The notes beneath the pieces are model-generated. The model saw nothing but the letters and a program-made list of their open reading frames with translations. It made no database searches and was not told where the DNA came from. This document shows positions 33,613 through 41,093 of a DNA stretch of 54,511 bases, in pieces; the stretch's first letter is position 1; each line of letters starts with the position of its first letter. Made by a program: the position numbers and the translations under genes. The stretch is from positions 1 through 54,511 of the forward strand of contig LVWT01000030.1 of the NCBI GenBank assembly GCA_002083405.1. The letters run 5' to 3'. Source of the DNA: Nitrospira sp. SG-bin2 (GTDB lineage: Bacteria; Nitrospirota; Nitrospiria; Nitrospirales; Nitrospiraceae).

Positions 33613-34007
33613 TGGCCACTATCGGGCTGAGTGAGTATTTAGCTAACGCATGGCTGGGGACTTTACGGAACGTTCCGTTCACAGTTCCCATAACCTGTAT
33701 ACAGTTGCACGACGGACATCCCGGGGCTTTGGGCACCTCAAATGTCTCTGAGGTGACCTCACGTAAGGCAATGACCTTTTCCGCGCCCGATGACGGGGCT
33801 ACGGAGGCAACGGGTGAGCCGGCCCAGTGGGATATGACGGACCCTGAAACCATCTCCCATATTTCGGTGTGGTCCGGCTTTGACGGGGATGTGGACGCCA
33901 AGTATCTGTTCCCCGCCGCCCTAAAGGCTCCCAGGATTGTGGTCGAGGGCGATGTTTTGATTCTGACCGCGAACGATATCGAGTTCCCGAACCTAGCAGC
34001 CGCCTAA
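33612..34007 (+). CDS. Minor tail/fibre protein, 131 residues
   Basis: ATG at 33612 in a TGATG overlap (GTG 33609 is an alternative). The pattern LSEYLANAWLGTLRNVPFTV, IQLHDGHPGALGTSNVSEVT, ISHISVWSGFDGDVDAKYLF and GDVLILTANDIEFPNLAA is typical of a widespread actinophage tail-associated protein. One-base overlap (TAATG) with the next gene. Confidence 0.78.
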   Translation: MATIGLSEYLANAWLGTLRNVPFTVPITCIQLHDGHPGALGTSNVSEVTSRKAMTFSAPDDGATEATGEPAQWDMTDPETISHISVWSGFDGDVDAKYLFPAALKAPRIVVEGDVLILTANDIEFPNLAAA

Positions 34008-34741
34008 TGGCTGTAGCTTTCGACTCGGCCTCATACAAGTTCGACTCCCTGAGCGCCACGGACAACACCACCTTCTCCCACGTCGTTTCCACACTGGCCA
34101 CGGATAGGGCGGCCGTTTTGGGTGTGGTGTGGTGGGGGGCCTCCGACGCGACCGGGGGGACTGTCACCGCATCCTTCGGGGGTGTCTCCATGGACGCCGG
34201 CACCGTAGTCAGATGGTTCTCGGACAAGTGTGCCCTGTATCCATTCACCCTAGAAGACCCCGGTACGGGTTCGAAGACCATTCAGGTGGATGTGTCCTCG
34301 ATGGGTGGTGCGGGGGATGTGGGGATTGTTTGCGGCACCTACTCGGGTGTGGGGTCGATAGGCTCCCCAACTACCCAAGGCCCCAGCGCAACCGTCTCTA
34401 ATAGCGTCACAGTCTCTTCTGATGATCCGTGTGACCGGGTTGTCACGGTTCACGGGATTAACACCGCCCCCGTCAGTTCTCTGCATTTCACAAATTACAA
34501 CAAGACGATACGGATGTTCCCCGGCGCCATCCTTTTGGGTGATGGGGCGGGTGCGGCTTCCGTTGTTGGTACCGCCACGATGAGCTCATCCAATAGTTTC
34601 TGGGGAGCGTTCGGTGTTTCTTTGGAGGCCGCCCCGATCTCGATCGAGGCTTCACTGTCTATTCCTGTGAACATTTCTGCCTCCGCCTCCCTGTATAGAG
34701 TGGAAACCCCGGACCCACGGAGAACGTGGGTGATTGCGTGA
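34007..34741 (+). CDS. Minor tail protein with beta-sandwich domain
   Basis: 244 residues. NTTFSHVVSTLATDRAAVLG and VWWGASDATGGTVTASFGGV match in layout the beta-sandwich domain at about 553-760 of the 1723-residue tail protein (SWAHTVVGNAILVFVVYDDN), so the two probably share a fold. The C-terminal tail (SIEASLSIPVNISASASLYR) is a beta-strand extension. GTGA overlap with the next gene. Confidence 0.72.
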   Translation: MAVAFDSASYKFDSLSATDNTTFSHVVSTLATDRAAVLGVVWWGASDATGGTVTASFGGVSMDAGTVVRWFSDKCALYPFTLEDPGTGSKTIQVDVSSMGGAGDVGIVCGTYSGVGSIGSPTTQGPSATVSNSVTVSSDDPCDRVVTVHGINTAPVSSLHFTNYNKTIRMFPGAILLGDGAGAASVVGTATMSSSNSFWGAFGVSLEAAPISIEASLSIPVNISASASLYRVETPDPRRTWVIA

Positions 34742-35700
34742 GTTTGAAACCACGGTATTCGGTCAAATCGAATCAGGTTCTAGAATTGCAGCGGGGGAAT
34801 CCCGTTGAATATATCTATTACGAGAAGACCGATCTTCCCCTCAACGCTTCGGGAACTATACAGTTCTCCAACATCTACGGTCAGACTTTGGATACATGGA
34901 GCGCTTACTGCGAGGATGGTGTTCTCTCTTTTCGCGCGGACTCCTCCGATTCGGATCTTTTAGCCACCGGCACTGCCTGGGCTTTGAAGGTCGACTACGA
35001 CGACGGGGAAAATCCTCGGTTGAGGGAGCAGGGCACGGTTATCAGGGCTGAGGCCCCTTGGCCCAACGCTCCCGCCACCTCGGATATTTTCCAGGGTGTT
35101 CAATACAACTATTCCTTCGGAACACCCGGGCAGGTTGTTGATCCGGCTTGGACCATCCTGTTGGGTAAGGCGCAGGTCTACGACAACTCCGAGGACAGTA
35201 AACCTAACGCTGTAGCCATCGGAGAGTCCGATTCTGGGACTTTCGATGACACGGCGATGCTCTACTACGCCCCCCTTAGAACTAATGCGGTCAGGTTCAC
35301 CTATTCGACTGTCGCCGCCGGCAATGGGGATGCGTGGGTTGTCATCAACTCCAACTACGACGGAACGAATTTCGCCGCCATCCACCACAAGCAAACCTCC
35401 GGTACGGACTATGTAGCTATCTGCACCGGTTCGGGACCTGTCACGATAACAGATAGGTCTTCCGAGGTCACTCACACGATGGATTACGAGACTTTCACGG
35501 CGGAATACAATCCATCATCGAATACCTATTCGGTGTATGTGGGCGCCTCCACTACTCCTCTTGTTTCGTGGACTGACTCCACAAACATCGTTCACCACGG
35601 CAACGGCTACCGGTATGTGGGTTTCGGTTTCAAATCCGCATCTTCCGGTCCCGGCCCTGAGATCGCCGGCTGGTATGCCGCAGACTCCATCGGAGCGTAA
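34738..35700 (+). CDS. Minor tail protein with lectin-like C-terminal domain
   Basis: 320 residues from GTG at 34738. N-terminal Ig-like segment (YIYYEKTDLPLNASGTIQFS; GTAWALKVDYDDGENPRLRE) and a C-terminal jelly-roll/lectin-like domain (VRFTYSTVAAGNGDAWVVIN; TAEYNPSSNTYSVYVGASTT; YRYVGFGFKSA), similar in plan to the C-terminal domain of the 1723-residue protein. Carbohydrate binding is plausible. Ends in TAATG coupling to lysin A. Confidence 0.72.
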   Translation: MSLKPRYSVKSNQVLELQRGNPVEYIYYEKTDLPLNASGTIQFSNIYGQTLDTWSAYCEDGVLSFRADSSDSDLLATGTAWALKVDYDDGENPRLREQGTVIRAEAPWPNAPATSDIFQGVQYNYSFGTPGQVVDPAWTILLGKAQVYDNSEDSKPNAVAIGESDSGTFDDTAMLYYAPLRTNAVRFTYSTVAAGNGDAWVVINSNYDGTNFAAIHHKQTSGTDYVAICTGSGPVTITDRSSEVTHTMDYETFTAEYNPSSNTYSVYVGASTTPLVSWTDSTNIVHHGNGYRYVGFGFKSASSGPGPEIAGWYAADSIGA

Positions 35701-37112
35701 TGAGCTTTACCAGATTTGATAAGAAACCCCTTTTAACCCGCGAACAGATCGCTTTGGTGGTTAAACAGGTGGCGGATAAACGCGGGCTAGAGAAGATGGC
35801 CGTGATTATCGCGTTGATGACCATCTCTGTGGAGGTTGGAGCCAACGACGGTTTCGGGCAGAGGCAGTGGTGGTGCCCCGCCAACAGTGTGGACCCGGAA
35901 ACCTTTGATTACCCGCACGATTCAGAGTCGGACGACAACCGTTCTTCTGGATACTTCCAGCAGCAGCCCGGACCTAACGGGGAGGCGTGGTGGGGGACCC
36001 CTCGTCAGAGGATGACTCTCGCTGAATCAGCGGACATGTTCCTTGACCGTCTCTCCGATGACTATGTAAATGCGAAGGATGCTTTCACCGCAGGGAAGTT
36101 CGCGCAGAACGTTCAGGGTTCATCCTTCCCCGACAGGTATGCGGCGCGGTGGGATGAGGCCCACCAGGTGTACGACAGGGCAGTTAATGGGAGCGTCTCA
36201 GTTCCCGAAGTTCCGCAAACACCTGTAACACCAACTTTTTTCAACGAAGTGAACCTGATCAGTGGTTGGCCGAACGCATCATCGAGGAACGGTCGAAAGC
36301 CGATCTACTTCGTCCTTCACACCTCTGAGGGTGCGGGGGGGATGAACCTCGTCAACTACATGAGGAATGCGAGCGTCTCCTACCACTATGTGGTGGGGGA
36401 TGACGGCACCGTCTATGACCTTGTGGACACCGATGATGCTTCCTGGTCGGTGCTGGATGCCAACGGTTACACCATCAACCTCTGTTTCGGGCCTTCGTTT
36501 GCTTCCTGGACCCGCAATGAGTGGCTTCAGAACATGGGTAACGGCATCAAGATCGCCGCGTATCTGGCCGCGCAGGATTGCCGCAAATACAACATCGCCC
36601 CCGTAATTCGTTGGGGGAGAAGCGCATCCGGCTACCCCACCCTTAAGGGGAACACGGGGATCACGGACCACAACGGCATCACCTATTTGGGGATCGGCAA
36701 CCACACCGATGTTGGGCCGAACTTCCCGATGGATGTTTTCAACCAATATCTTCAACAGTTTTTCTTAGGCGCAGAGGTAGACGACATGTTTTCAGACGCA
36801 GACCGGGCTTTGCTTCAACGGATCGACGACGCACTAAACCAGGATGTGTACTCCCGCTCCATCTATCGGGAGCCGAATGAGGGTTCCATCGGGAAAGTTG
36901 TCGACGTTCTACTGAATGTTGACGGCATGGAGCACATGGAGCTGGTGGAGCGCTCCGCCGTCCTGGGGGATGAGGACTCACTTCGAAGGGTGATCCGTAC
37001 CGCCTCTGAGGAGGGCGCGGTCACTGATAAGGCCGCTGTGGAGCGGGCGAAGGATGTTCTCGCTTCGGTGCCGGCGGAGATCCTCAAGGCATGGACTGAC
37101 GCCAACAAGTGA
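35700..37112 (+). CDS. lysA: Lysin A (endolysin)
   Basis: 470 residues. N-terminal lysozyme/transglycosylase-like domain at about 10-160 (IIALMTISVEVGANDGFG with Glu45 as candidate; DDNRSSGYFQQQ; SSFPDRYAARWDEAHQVYDR). Central Amidase_2 domain at about 190-345: His207 (FVLHTSEG), YHYVVGDDGTVYDLVDTDDA, His335 (GNHTDVGPNFP) as Zn ligands. The C-terminus is helical. It cleaves peptidoglycan from inside. First gene of the lysis cassette. Confidence 0.95.
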   Translation: MSFTRFDKKPLLTREQIALVVKQVADKRGLEKMAVIIALMTISVEVGANDGFGQRQWWCPANSVDPETFDYPHDSESDDNRSSGYFQQQPGPNGEAWWGTPRQRMTLAESADMFLDRLSDDYVNAKDAFTAGKFAQNVQGSSFPDRYAARWDEAHQVYDRAVNGSVSVPEVPQTPVTPTFFNEVNLISGWPNASSRNGRKPIYFVLHTSEGAGGMNLVNYMRNASVSYHYVVGDDGTVYDLVDTDDASWSVLDANGYTINLCFGPSFASWTRNEWLQNMGNGIKIAAYLAAQDCRKYNIAPVIRWGRSASGYPTLKGNTGITDHNGITYLGIGNHTDVGPNFPMDVFNQYLQQFFLGAEVDDMFSDADRALLQRIDDALNQDVYSRSIYREPNEGSIGKVVDVLLNVDGMEHMELVERSAVLGDEDSLRRVIRTASEEGAVTDKAAVERAKDVLASVPAEILKAWTDANK

Positions 37113-37267
37113 ACGAACTATCCAGCCAGGCCGGTACCTGGTTTGCACGCAACGTTCTAATCCCTTTCACCAGAGCGGTTTTGGATGAGGTTGAGGGCGA
37201 GTTCGCGGCCGAAATCAACAAGCTGTTCAAGCTGCCCTACGGAATTTTAGGAAGAATCTTCCAGTGA
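37109..37267 (+). CDS. Short lysis-cassette protein, 52 residues
   Basis: GTG start overlapping the lysA stop (GTGA), ending in a stop that overlaps the holin start. Sequence MNELSSQAGTWFARNVLIPF, then RAVLDEVEGEFAAEINKLFK and PYGILGRIFQ: amphipathic helices without a true membrane span. Its tight coupling on both sides argues it is real. A role in timing lysis is possible but not shown. Confidence 0.65.
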   Translation: MNELSSQAGTWFARNVLIPFTRAVLDEVEGEFAAEINKLFKLPYGILGRIFQ

Positions 37268-37671
37268 AGCTCACCGAACTCACCAAATACACCAACGCCC
37301 TCCTGGCTTTTCTCGGGGCTCTTGTAACCTTCCTCACCGGTATTCAGGCGAACGAAGCGATCACGAATGTCGCCCCATCTTCGTGGACGTATGGCATCGG
37401 CACGGCCGTATCTGTGCTCACAGGTGTGTTGGTTCAGGTGAAAGGTTCGCAGGCTGATCCTCAACTCGAAGCCCTTGTCGAGCAAATCAAAGCGGCCCTG
37501 GCAACTCACAACCCAGAGGCTGTCGTCGCCGCCCTACCGCCCGCTGTGCAGGACGTTGTGGAGCCGGTGACTAAACAGGTCACGGAGACAATTCCAGTGC
37601 TTCAGAAGAACGCTCAGGACGTTTTAGACGAGGTTACTAAGGCTATCGAAGCCTACCGTTTGAAGTTCTGA
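37264..37671 (+). CDS. Holin
   Basis: 135 residues, GTG start in a 4-base overlap. Two membrane segments, NALLAFLGALVTFLTGI (about 12-28) and GIGTAVSVLTGVLVQV (about 44-59), with a short loop between, and a long charged C-terminal tail (DVLDEVTKAIEAYRLKF). This is the usual two-TM holin of actinophages, set between lysin A and lysin B, that opens the membrane at lysis time. Confidence 0.85.
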   Translation: MKLTELTKYTNALLAFLGALVTFLTGIQANEAITNVAPSSWTYGIGTAVSVLTGVLVQVKGSQADPQLEALVEQIKAALATHNPEAVVAALPPAVQDVVEPVTKQVTETIPVLQKNAQDVLDEVTKAIEAYRLKF

Positions 37672-37680
37672 TAATTCCCC

Positions 37681-37701
37681 TGTTCCGGGGGTAACGGAAC
37701 A
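37681..37701 (+). other. Perfect inverted repeat after the holin gene
   Basis: TGTTCCG (37681-37687) and CGGAACA (37695-37701) around GGGGTAA. It forms a 7-bp hairpin just ahead of the terminator; the outer TGTTC/GAACA halves recall the half-sites at 24028-24082. Confidence 0.55.
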
Positions 37702-37717
37702 CTCTAATAAACCGAAT

Positions 37718-37748
37718 CTCACCCTCTTCATGGGGGTGAGTTCTATTT
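37718..37748 (+). terminator. Rho-independent terminator between holin and lysin B
   Basis: CTCACCCTC (37718-37726) pairs with GGGGGTGAG (37732-37740) around TTCAT, one T-G pair, followed by TTCTATTT. It splits the lysis cassette. Confidence 0.8.
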
Positions 37749-37775
37749 GGCGTCCCCAAAAGTAGGAAGTGATTT

Positions 37776-38792
37776 ATGGCGTGGATCGGGTGGACCCTTG
37801 GTATGTCAGGGCCGACAGTTCAGGCGGCGAAACGGAAACTCAAAGCTAGATACTCGTACGCGAAACATTTGGATGACACCGAATACTTCGATGAAGCACT
37901 GAGAGATGTTCTGAGGATCTACAAACCTAAGCGTAGCGCTGAGGGGTGGAACCTCCGCACGGACGGTGTCTACCTAGATGTGCTGGATTACCAAACTCAA
38001 GATTCTTTGGGGATGATCTCCAAGGTTAAGCCGATCATGTTCACGGTCGAGGGCCATCTCTCCGATATGTTCGCCGGCCCAGTCGCTGACACCGCCAACC
38101 AACTGGAAAAAGAGGGCCTCGTTCGTCATCAACCTGTTGGATACAACAACGGCGCGCTCCCGTTCGACAACGCCTCTGGGGTTAAAGAACTCGCCCGTTT
38201 GGTTGGCTCCACGAAGCTGGACAACGGAACCCCCTTCCCCGCCGGAACCCCGTGGGCCTTGGGCGGATTCTCGCAGGGGGGAATCATCATCTCCTACTTC
38301 TACTTCGACTACCTGGCCCCGGGTAAGCCGCTGAATTGGAGACTGAAGGATCTTAAGGGTGTCTTGGCCTACGGGAATCCCTGTCGCCAAATCAACAGTA
38401 TTGCCCCCTGGTGTCAATCGTGGGCGACGAAACCCAACACCCATGGGTTAGACCCTTACCGAAGGTTTGGAATGCCAGGGAAGCCTTCTCAGCCCGATAA
38501 TTGGATGGAAGTGTACCGAGGTGGAGATATTTTCGCCGAGAACACCGATGATAAATCCGGGGAGATTAAGGCTGCCATCTACCAGGCGGTGATGAAGGAT
38601 TTCTTCTCCAACCCATTCTCCCTGGCCGCGCAGATTGCGGATCTGTTTCTGACTCCGTTAGAAGAGGTGATCGGGATTGTCATGGCCATCATCTCCGGTG
38701 TTTCGTTCCTCGCCGGCCAACCAAACGCACATTATTCACCTTTTGACCTACAAGGCGGGGTCGATTGGATGCGGAAACAGTTGAAAAACTGA
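37776..38792 (+). CDS. lysB: Lysin B (mycolylarabinogalactan esterase)
   Basis: 338 residues. N-terminal peptidoglycan-binding-like region (about 1-75: VQAAKRKLKARYSYAKHLDD) followed by an alpha/beta-hydrolase with the nucleophile Ser166 in GGFSQGG and a late catalytic His in the NAHYSPF region. Lysin B cuts the ester link between the outer mycolate layer and arabinogalactan, so its presence predicts a mycolic-acid host. GGAAG before the ATG; it lies behind a terminator, so it may have its own or read-through expression. Confidence 0.95.
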   Translation: MAWIGWTLGMSGPTVQAAKRKLKARYSYAKHLDDTEYFDEALRDVLRIYKPKRSAEGWNLRTDGVYLDVLDYQTQDSLGMISKVKPIMFTVEGHLSDMFAGPVADTANQLEKEGLVRHQPVGYNNGALPFDNASGVKELARLVGSTKLDNGTPFPAGTPWALGGFSQGGIIISYFYFDYLAPGKPLNWRLKDLKGVLAYGNPCRQINSIAPWCQSWATKPNTHGLDPYRRFGMPGKPSQPDNWMEVYRGGDIFAENTDDKSGEIKAAIYQAVMKDFFSNPFSLAAQIADLFLTPLEEVIGIVMAIISGVSFLAGQPNAHYSPFDLQGGVDWMRKQLKN

Positions 38793-38832
38793 CTGTAAAT
38801 CATATTAGACTTAGTATTTCACCGATTATAGG
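38781..38832 (+). promoter_or_regulatory. Possible promoter before nrdH
   Basis: TTGAAA (38781-38786), 16 bases, TATTAG (38803-38808); an overlapping TAGACT (38806-38811) is an alternative -10. AGGAAA follows as the ribosome site before the ATG at 38839. Confidence 0.35.
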
Positions 38833-38838
38833 AAACCA

Positions 38839-39075
38839 ATGACCGTCAAACTTTTCTCAACCCCGAACTGCTTCCGCTGCAACGCCGTGAAGAAACGGTT
38901 GAATCTTAAAGAGATCCCGTATGAGGAGTTCGATCTGACCAACGACATTGAGACCGCGAAGAAGTTCCGGGCTGAGGGATTGAACTACATCCCAGTTCTT
39001 GAGGCCGTCATTGACGGTGAGGTCAAGCGGGTGGATGGGTACCGGCCGGACTTCATTGATGCCCTGGCCAGTTAG
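38839..39075 (+). CDS. nrdH: NrdH-type glutaredoxin
   Basis: 78 residues with a thioredoxin fold: MTVKLFSTPNCFRCNAVKKR has the redox pair Cys11-Cys14; NYIPVLEAV supplies the cis-Pro turn; GYRPDFIDAL is the NrdH ending. It passes electrons to class Ib ribonucleotide reductase. It stands alone at the end of the rightward late genes, converging on the minus-strand arm, a position in which many actinophages keep a nrdH gene. Confidence 0.9.
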   Translation: MTVKLFSTPNCFRCNAVKKRLNLKEIPYEEFDLTNDIETAKKFRAEGLNYIPVLEAVIDGEVKRVDGYRPDFIDALAS

Positions 39076-39098
39076 CCGATAAACGCGATCCTATGTCA
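39076..39098 (-). repeat. Recurrent intergenic element at a convergent junction
   Basis: The plus strand reads CCGATAAACGCGATCCTATG and then TCA. Unlike the other copies it lies between two 3' ends: just after the nrdH stop and up to the stop of gene 39096-39302. Confidence 0.55.
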
Positions 39099-39302
39099 AC
39101 CTGCGGTTTGCTCGCACCCGCAGGTTGTGGTGTGTAGGTCGCCGTGCTTGCCGTTGCTGCCCAGTGGCCGGTGCACGTCCAACACCTGAACCAAGCGGCT
39201 AATCTGGCTGCGGGTGAATAGATCAGGCGCGTGGGCCTGCTGCTTGCAGAGAACTTCGCGAAGATGCTTAGGGCACCAGTAGTCGGGGCCGCCTGCACTC
39301 AT
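39096..39302 (-). CDS. Cys-containing hypothetical protein, 68 residues
   Basis: Starts MSAGGPDYWCPKHLREVLCK and ends in HTTTCGCEQTAG; CPKH and CGC may bind a metal. AGGGGCGG in the upstream repeat is the ribosome site. Last gene of the right minus-strand arm. No family recognised. Confidence 0.6.
   Translation of the reverse strand: MSAGGPDYWCPKHLREVLCKQQAHAPDLFTRSQISRLVQVLDVHRPLGSNGKHGDLHTTTCGCEQTAG
39097..39127. terminator. Strong hairpin at the convergent junction
   Basis: CAACCTGCGG (39097-39106) pairs perfectly with CCGCAGGTTG (39118-39127) around an 11-base loop. It lies within the last codons of gene 39096-39302, beyond the end of nrdH. There is no U-tract in either direction, so it may be a U-less actinobacterial-type terminator or an mRNA 3'-end stabiliser. 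Confidence 0.5.
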
Positions 39303-39326
39303 CTGATAACCGCCCCTCTTACGTCA
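39303..39326 (-). repeat. Recurrent intergenic element, full copy
   Basis: The plus strand reads CTGATAACCGCCCCTCTTAC and then GTCA. It spans exactly from the TGA stop of gene 39324-39539 to the ATG of 39096-39302. Confidence 0.65.
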
Positions 39327-39539
39327 AGTGCCGGTTTGCTCGGCGGCGTTGAGTCGGGTTATCTCGGCGTCTCGGTCGTAGCGCAGACTGAGCCGCATAC
39401 CTTCCGGCACGTGGACCACTTCGTAGCCAACAGCTTGGAGCTGGTTTAGGACGAACGCGCCGAACCCTTCGGCCTGCCGCCAATTGGGGTGGAACCAATC
39501 AATTGCGGCCTGCTTTATCACCGAGTTGGCGTCACTCAT
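39324..39539 (-). CDS. Hypothetical protein, 71 residues
   Basis: Starts MSDANSVIKQAAIDWFHPNW at 39539, where AAAGGA sits at proper distance; the longer frame to 39608 lacks a site. Contains EGFGAFVLNQLQAVGYEVVH and EGMRLSLRYDRDAEITRLNA. No family known. Confidence 0.6.
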   Translation of the reverse strand: MSDANSVIKQAAIDWFHPNWRQAEGFGAFVLNQLQAVGYEVVHVPEGMRLSLRYDRDAEITRLNAAEQTGT

Positions 39540-39553
39540 CCTTGTTCCTTTCG

Positions 39554-39578
39554 CCGATACCTTGAGGGCTTTACGTCC
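39554..39578 (-). repeat. Recurrent intergenic element, variant copy
   Basis: The plus strand reads CCGATACCTTGAGGGCTTTA and then CGTCC, between the stop of gene 39571-39780 (TAA within ACGTAA) and the start at 39539. Confidence 0.55.
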
Positions 39579-39780
39579 AGGTGTGCGCTGGGCAGTCGCG
39601 TCCGACATTTCCGCTAAATAAGGTGCTTGCCGGGCAGGTGCATCGTGGTGTGATGCTGTCTAGCTCATCGGCGCAGAAGCGCAGGTGATAGGCCACTAGC
39701 TTGGCTGGGCCGTCGCCCACGCCTTCCATTGTTGTGGCACGTTTGCGCCACCGCTGGGCGAGTTCTTGCGGCGTCTCCAT
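39571..39780 (-). CDS. Hypothetical protein with C-terminal CxCP...CPAH motif
   Basis: 69 residues: METPQELAQRWRKRATTMEG, then helix LVAYHLRFCADELDS and CTCPASTLFSGNVGRDCPAH, a likely zinc-binding ending seen in other small actinophage proteins. The start is uncertain: ATG at 39780 is used, GTG at 39801 would overlap the upstream gene; neither has a strong ribosome site. Confidence 0.6.
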   Translation of the reverse strand: METPQELAQRWRKRATTMEGVGDGPAKLVAYHLRFCADELDSITPRCTCPASTLFSGNVGRDCPAHTWT

Positions 39781-39791
39781 GATGGATGTGC

Positions 39792-40109
39792 TCAGATGCA
39801 CAGTCGGGTTACGGGGAACGCATCGTCAGCCGCCTCTTTGGTGCCTAGCCACGGCTTGTCGACCAGTTTGAAGTGTTCGCCGTTCTCGTCGTCCATTCGC
39901 GCCCAAAGATGGTCAACCGGATAGCCGCCGTCGATACAGTTCTCACCACATTCCATGTGGGCCAGCCAGCGGTTTACCTCGGATCGAAACTCATCGGCTT
40001 CCCTGTGCCCGTAGCCCCAGAAAATCTCGCCGCGTTCGTCCTCGATCATGTTGAAGATCGGGCCGTCGTTGGTGATGAAGTGGTGCTCGTAGGTGGCTGT
40101 TTCAGTCAT
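39792..40109 (-). CDS. Hypothetical protein, 105 residues
   Basis: MTETATYEHHFITNDGPIFN from the ATG at 40109, with AGGAGGAA upstream. Beta-rich N-terminus (IEDERGEIFWGYGHREADEF), Trp-containing helix (VNRWLAHMECGENCIDGGYP). Function unknown. Confidence 0.65.
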   Translation of the reverse strand: MTETATYEHHFITNDGPIFNMIEDERGEIFWGYGHREADEFRSEVNRWLAHMECGENCIDGGYPVDHLWARMDDENGEHFKLVDKPWLGTKEAADDAFPVTRLCI

Positions 40110-40130
40110 GTTTCCTCCTGTGATTTCGTG

Positions 40131-40152
40131 CCGATAACCGAGCGGAAAGTCA
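40131..40152 (-). repeat. Recurrent intergenic element, degenerate copy
   Basis: The plus strand reads CCGATAACCGAGCGGAAAGT and then CA. It lies between the TGA stop of gene 40150-40656 and the ribosome site of gene 39792-40109; the TTACGT half is lost. Confidence 0.45.
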
Positions 40153-40656
40153 GGCTTCAGCATTGCCGTAGTCGTAGCTGCCTTCTGGCGTGAACGGGTT
40201 ACCAAAGTCCACCGGCCTCTCAGGTAGAGCCAGGAACAGGGCCTTGAGCGCTTGAGTCAACTGGGGGTCATGGTAGAGCTTGTCGTCAGCATCTCTCGGG
40301 GTCTGCCAAACCCACTGTTGAAACTCCTCGTCGTACACCTTCACCCTGTCGGGATACTCGTACACGTAATCCGAGATGTACTTTCCTTGGGGTCGCTGTC
40401 CTCGCACTCTGGCGGCGAAAAGTGGTGTTGCGTACTTATGCACGGAGCGTTTGCAGATGTTCGCAATATCCTCGATGGACTGCTTCAATAGCGGCAGGTT
40501 CTCTTCGGTAACGTCTTCGGAGTCGGCGCAGGCCCAATAAAACAGGTCGGACACATCCACCGAGACAGCCAGGTCTTGATCCCAGTAGAGATCCTCTTTG
40601 AAACCGTGTAGCCCAGCTAGACGGGCCACTTCCAAAAACAATTCTGTTGCATCCAT
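40150..40656 (-). CDS. Hypothetical acidic protein, 168 residues
   Basis: MDATELFLEVARLAGLHGFK from ATG with GAGGAA upstream. Helical first part (PLLKQSIEDIANICKRSVHK), then a Trp/Tyr-rich middle (YISDYVYEYPDRVKVYDEEF). The largest protein of this arm. No catalytic motif recognised. Confidence 0.65.
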   Translation of the reverse strand: MDATELFLEVARLAGLHGFKEDLYWDQDLAVSVDVSDLFYWACADSEDVTEENLPLLKQSIEDIANICKRSVHKYATPLFAARVRGQRPQGKYISDYVYEYPDRVKVYDEEFQQWVWQTPRDADDKLYHDPQLTQALKALFLALPERPVDFGNPFTPEGSYDYGNAEA

Positions 40657-40665
40657 CTAATTTCC

Positions 40666-40872
40666 TCAAACTATCAACGGTTGTGGTGGCACCCCAGGTG
40701 AGGGCCAGTTCGCGTATGTCCCCCTTGTGGGGATGATGCGGTGGACAATCACAGGTTCAGGTTTCGCCGCGTAACAGACATGCCTTGTTGGCTTTTGAGG
40801 CGGGCGTAAAACCAGGAGTGGCGTCAGACAAGCCCCTGTGAAGAATTGCCGGCGGGTTACCTGTTTGGCCAT
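40666..40872 (-). CDS. Small protein with a twin-arginine-like signal
   Basis: 68 residues starting MAKQVTRRQFFTGACLTPLL. TRRQFF followed by a hydrophobic stretch fits the Tat consensus (S/T-R-R-x-F-L/F). A Cys in TGAC sits near the end of the h-region but the lipobox is weak. The rest is Pro-rich (KPTRHVCYAAKPEPVIVHRI). If real, it would be exported folded by the host Tat system. It overlaps the upstream zinc-ribbon gene by 16 bases. Confidence 0.55.
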   Translation of the reverse strand: MAKQVTRRQFFTGACLTPLLVLRPPQKPTRHVCYAAKPEPVIVHRIIPTRGTYANWPSPGVPPQPLIV

Positions 40873-41093
40873 TCATTCCCACACTTGCATTGTCGGATCA
40901 CTTCACAGTTCCGTTCCATCGCATACTCATCCGGCATCCCCCACGATTCGACCCTGTGCACAACCCCGCTTGCCTGAACCCGTTTAATCACTCCGGGTTC
41001 GTAGTCGGCGGGGATTTCTTTTGGCAGCCGGAATCTATGAATGTCCAGGGTTTTGCATTTAGGACAGGCGGTGACGGCGGAAAACTTATCCAT
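40857..41093 (-). CDS. Zinc-ribbon protein, 78 residues
   Basis: MDKFSAVTACPKCKTLDIHR begins at an ATG in a TGATG overlap with the upstream stop. CPKC near the N-terminus and CKCG near the end (IRQCKCGNEW) make a four-Cys zinc ribbon. Middle part beta-like (GVVHRVESWGMPDEYAMERN). Function unknown; nucleic-acid or protein binding likely. Confidence 0.65.
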   Translation of the reverse strand: MDKFSAVTACPKCKTLDIHRFRLPKEIPADYEPGVIKRVQASGVVHRVESWGMPDEYAMERNCEVIRQCKCGNEWPNR

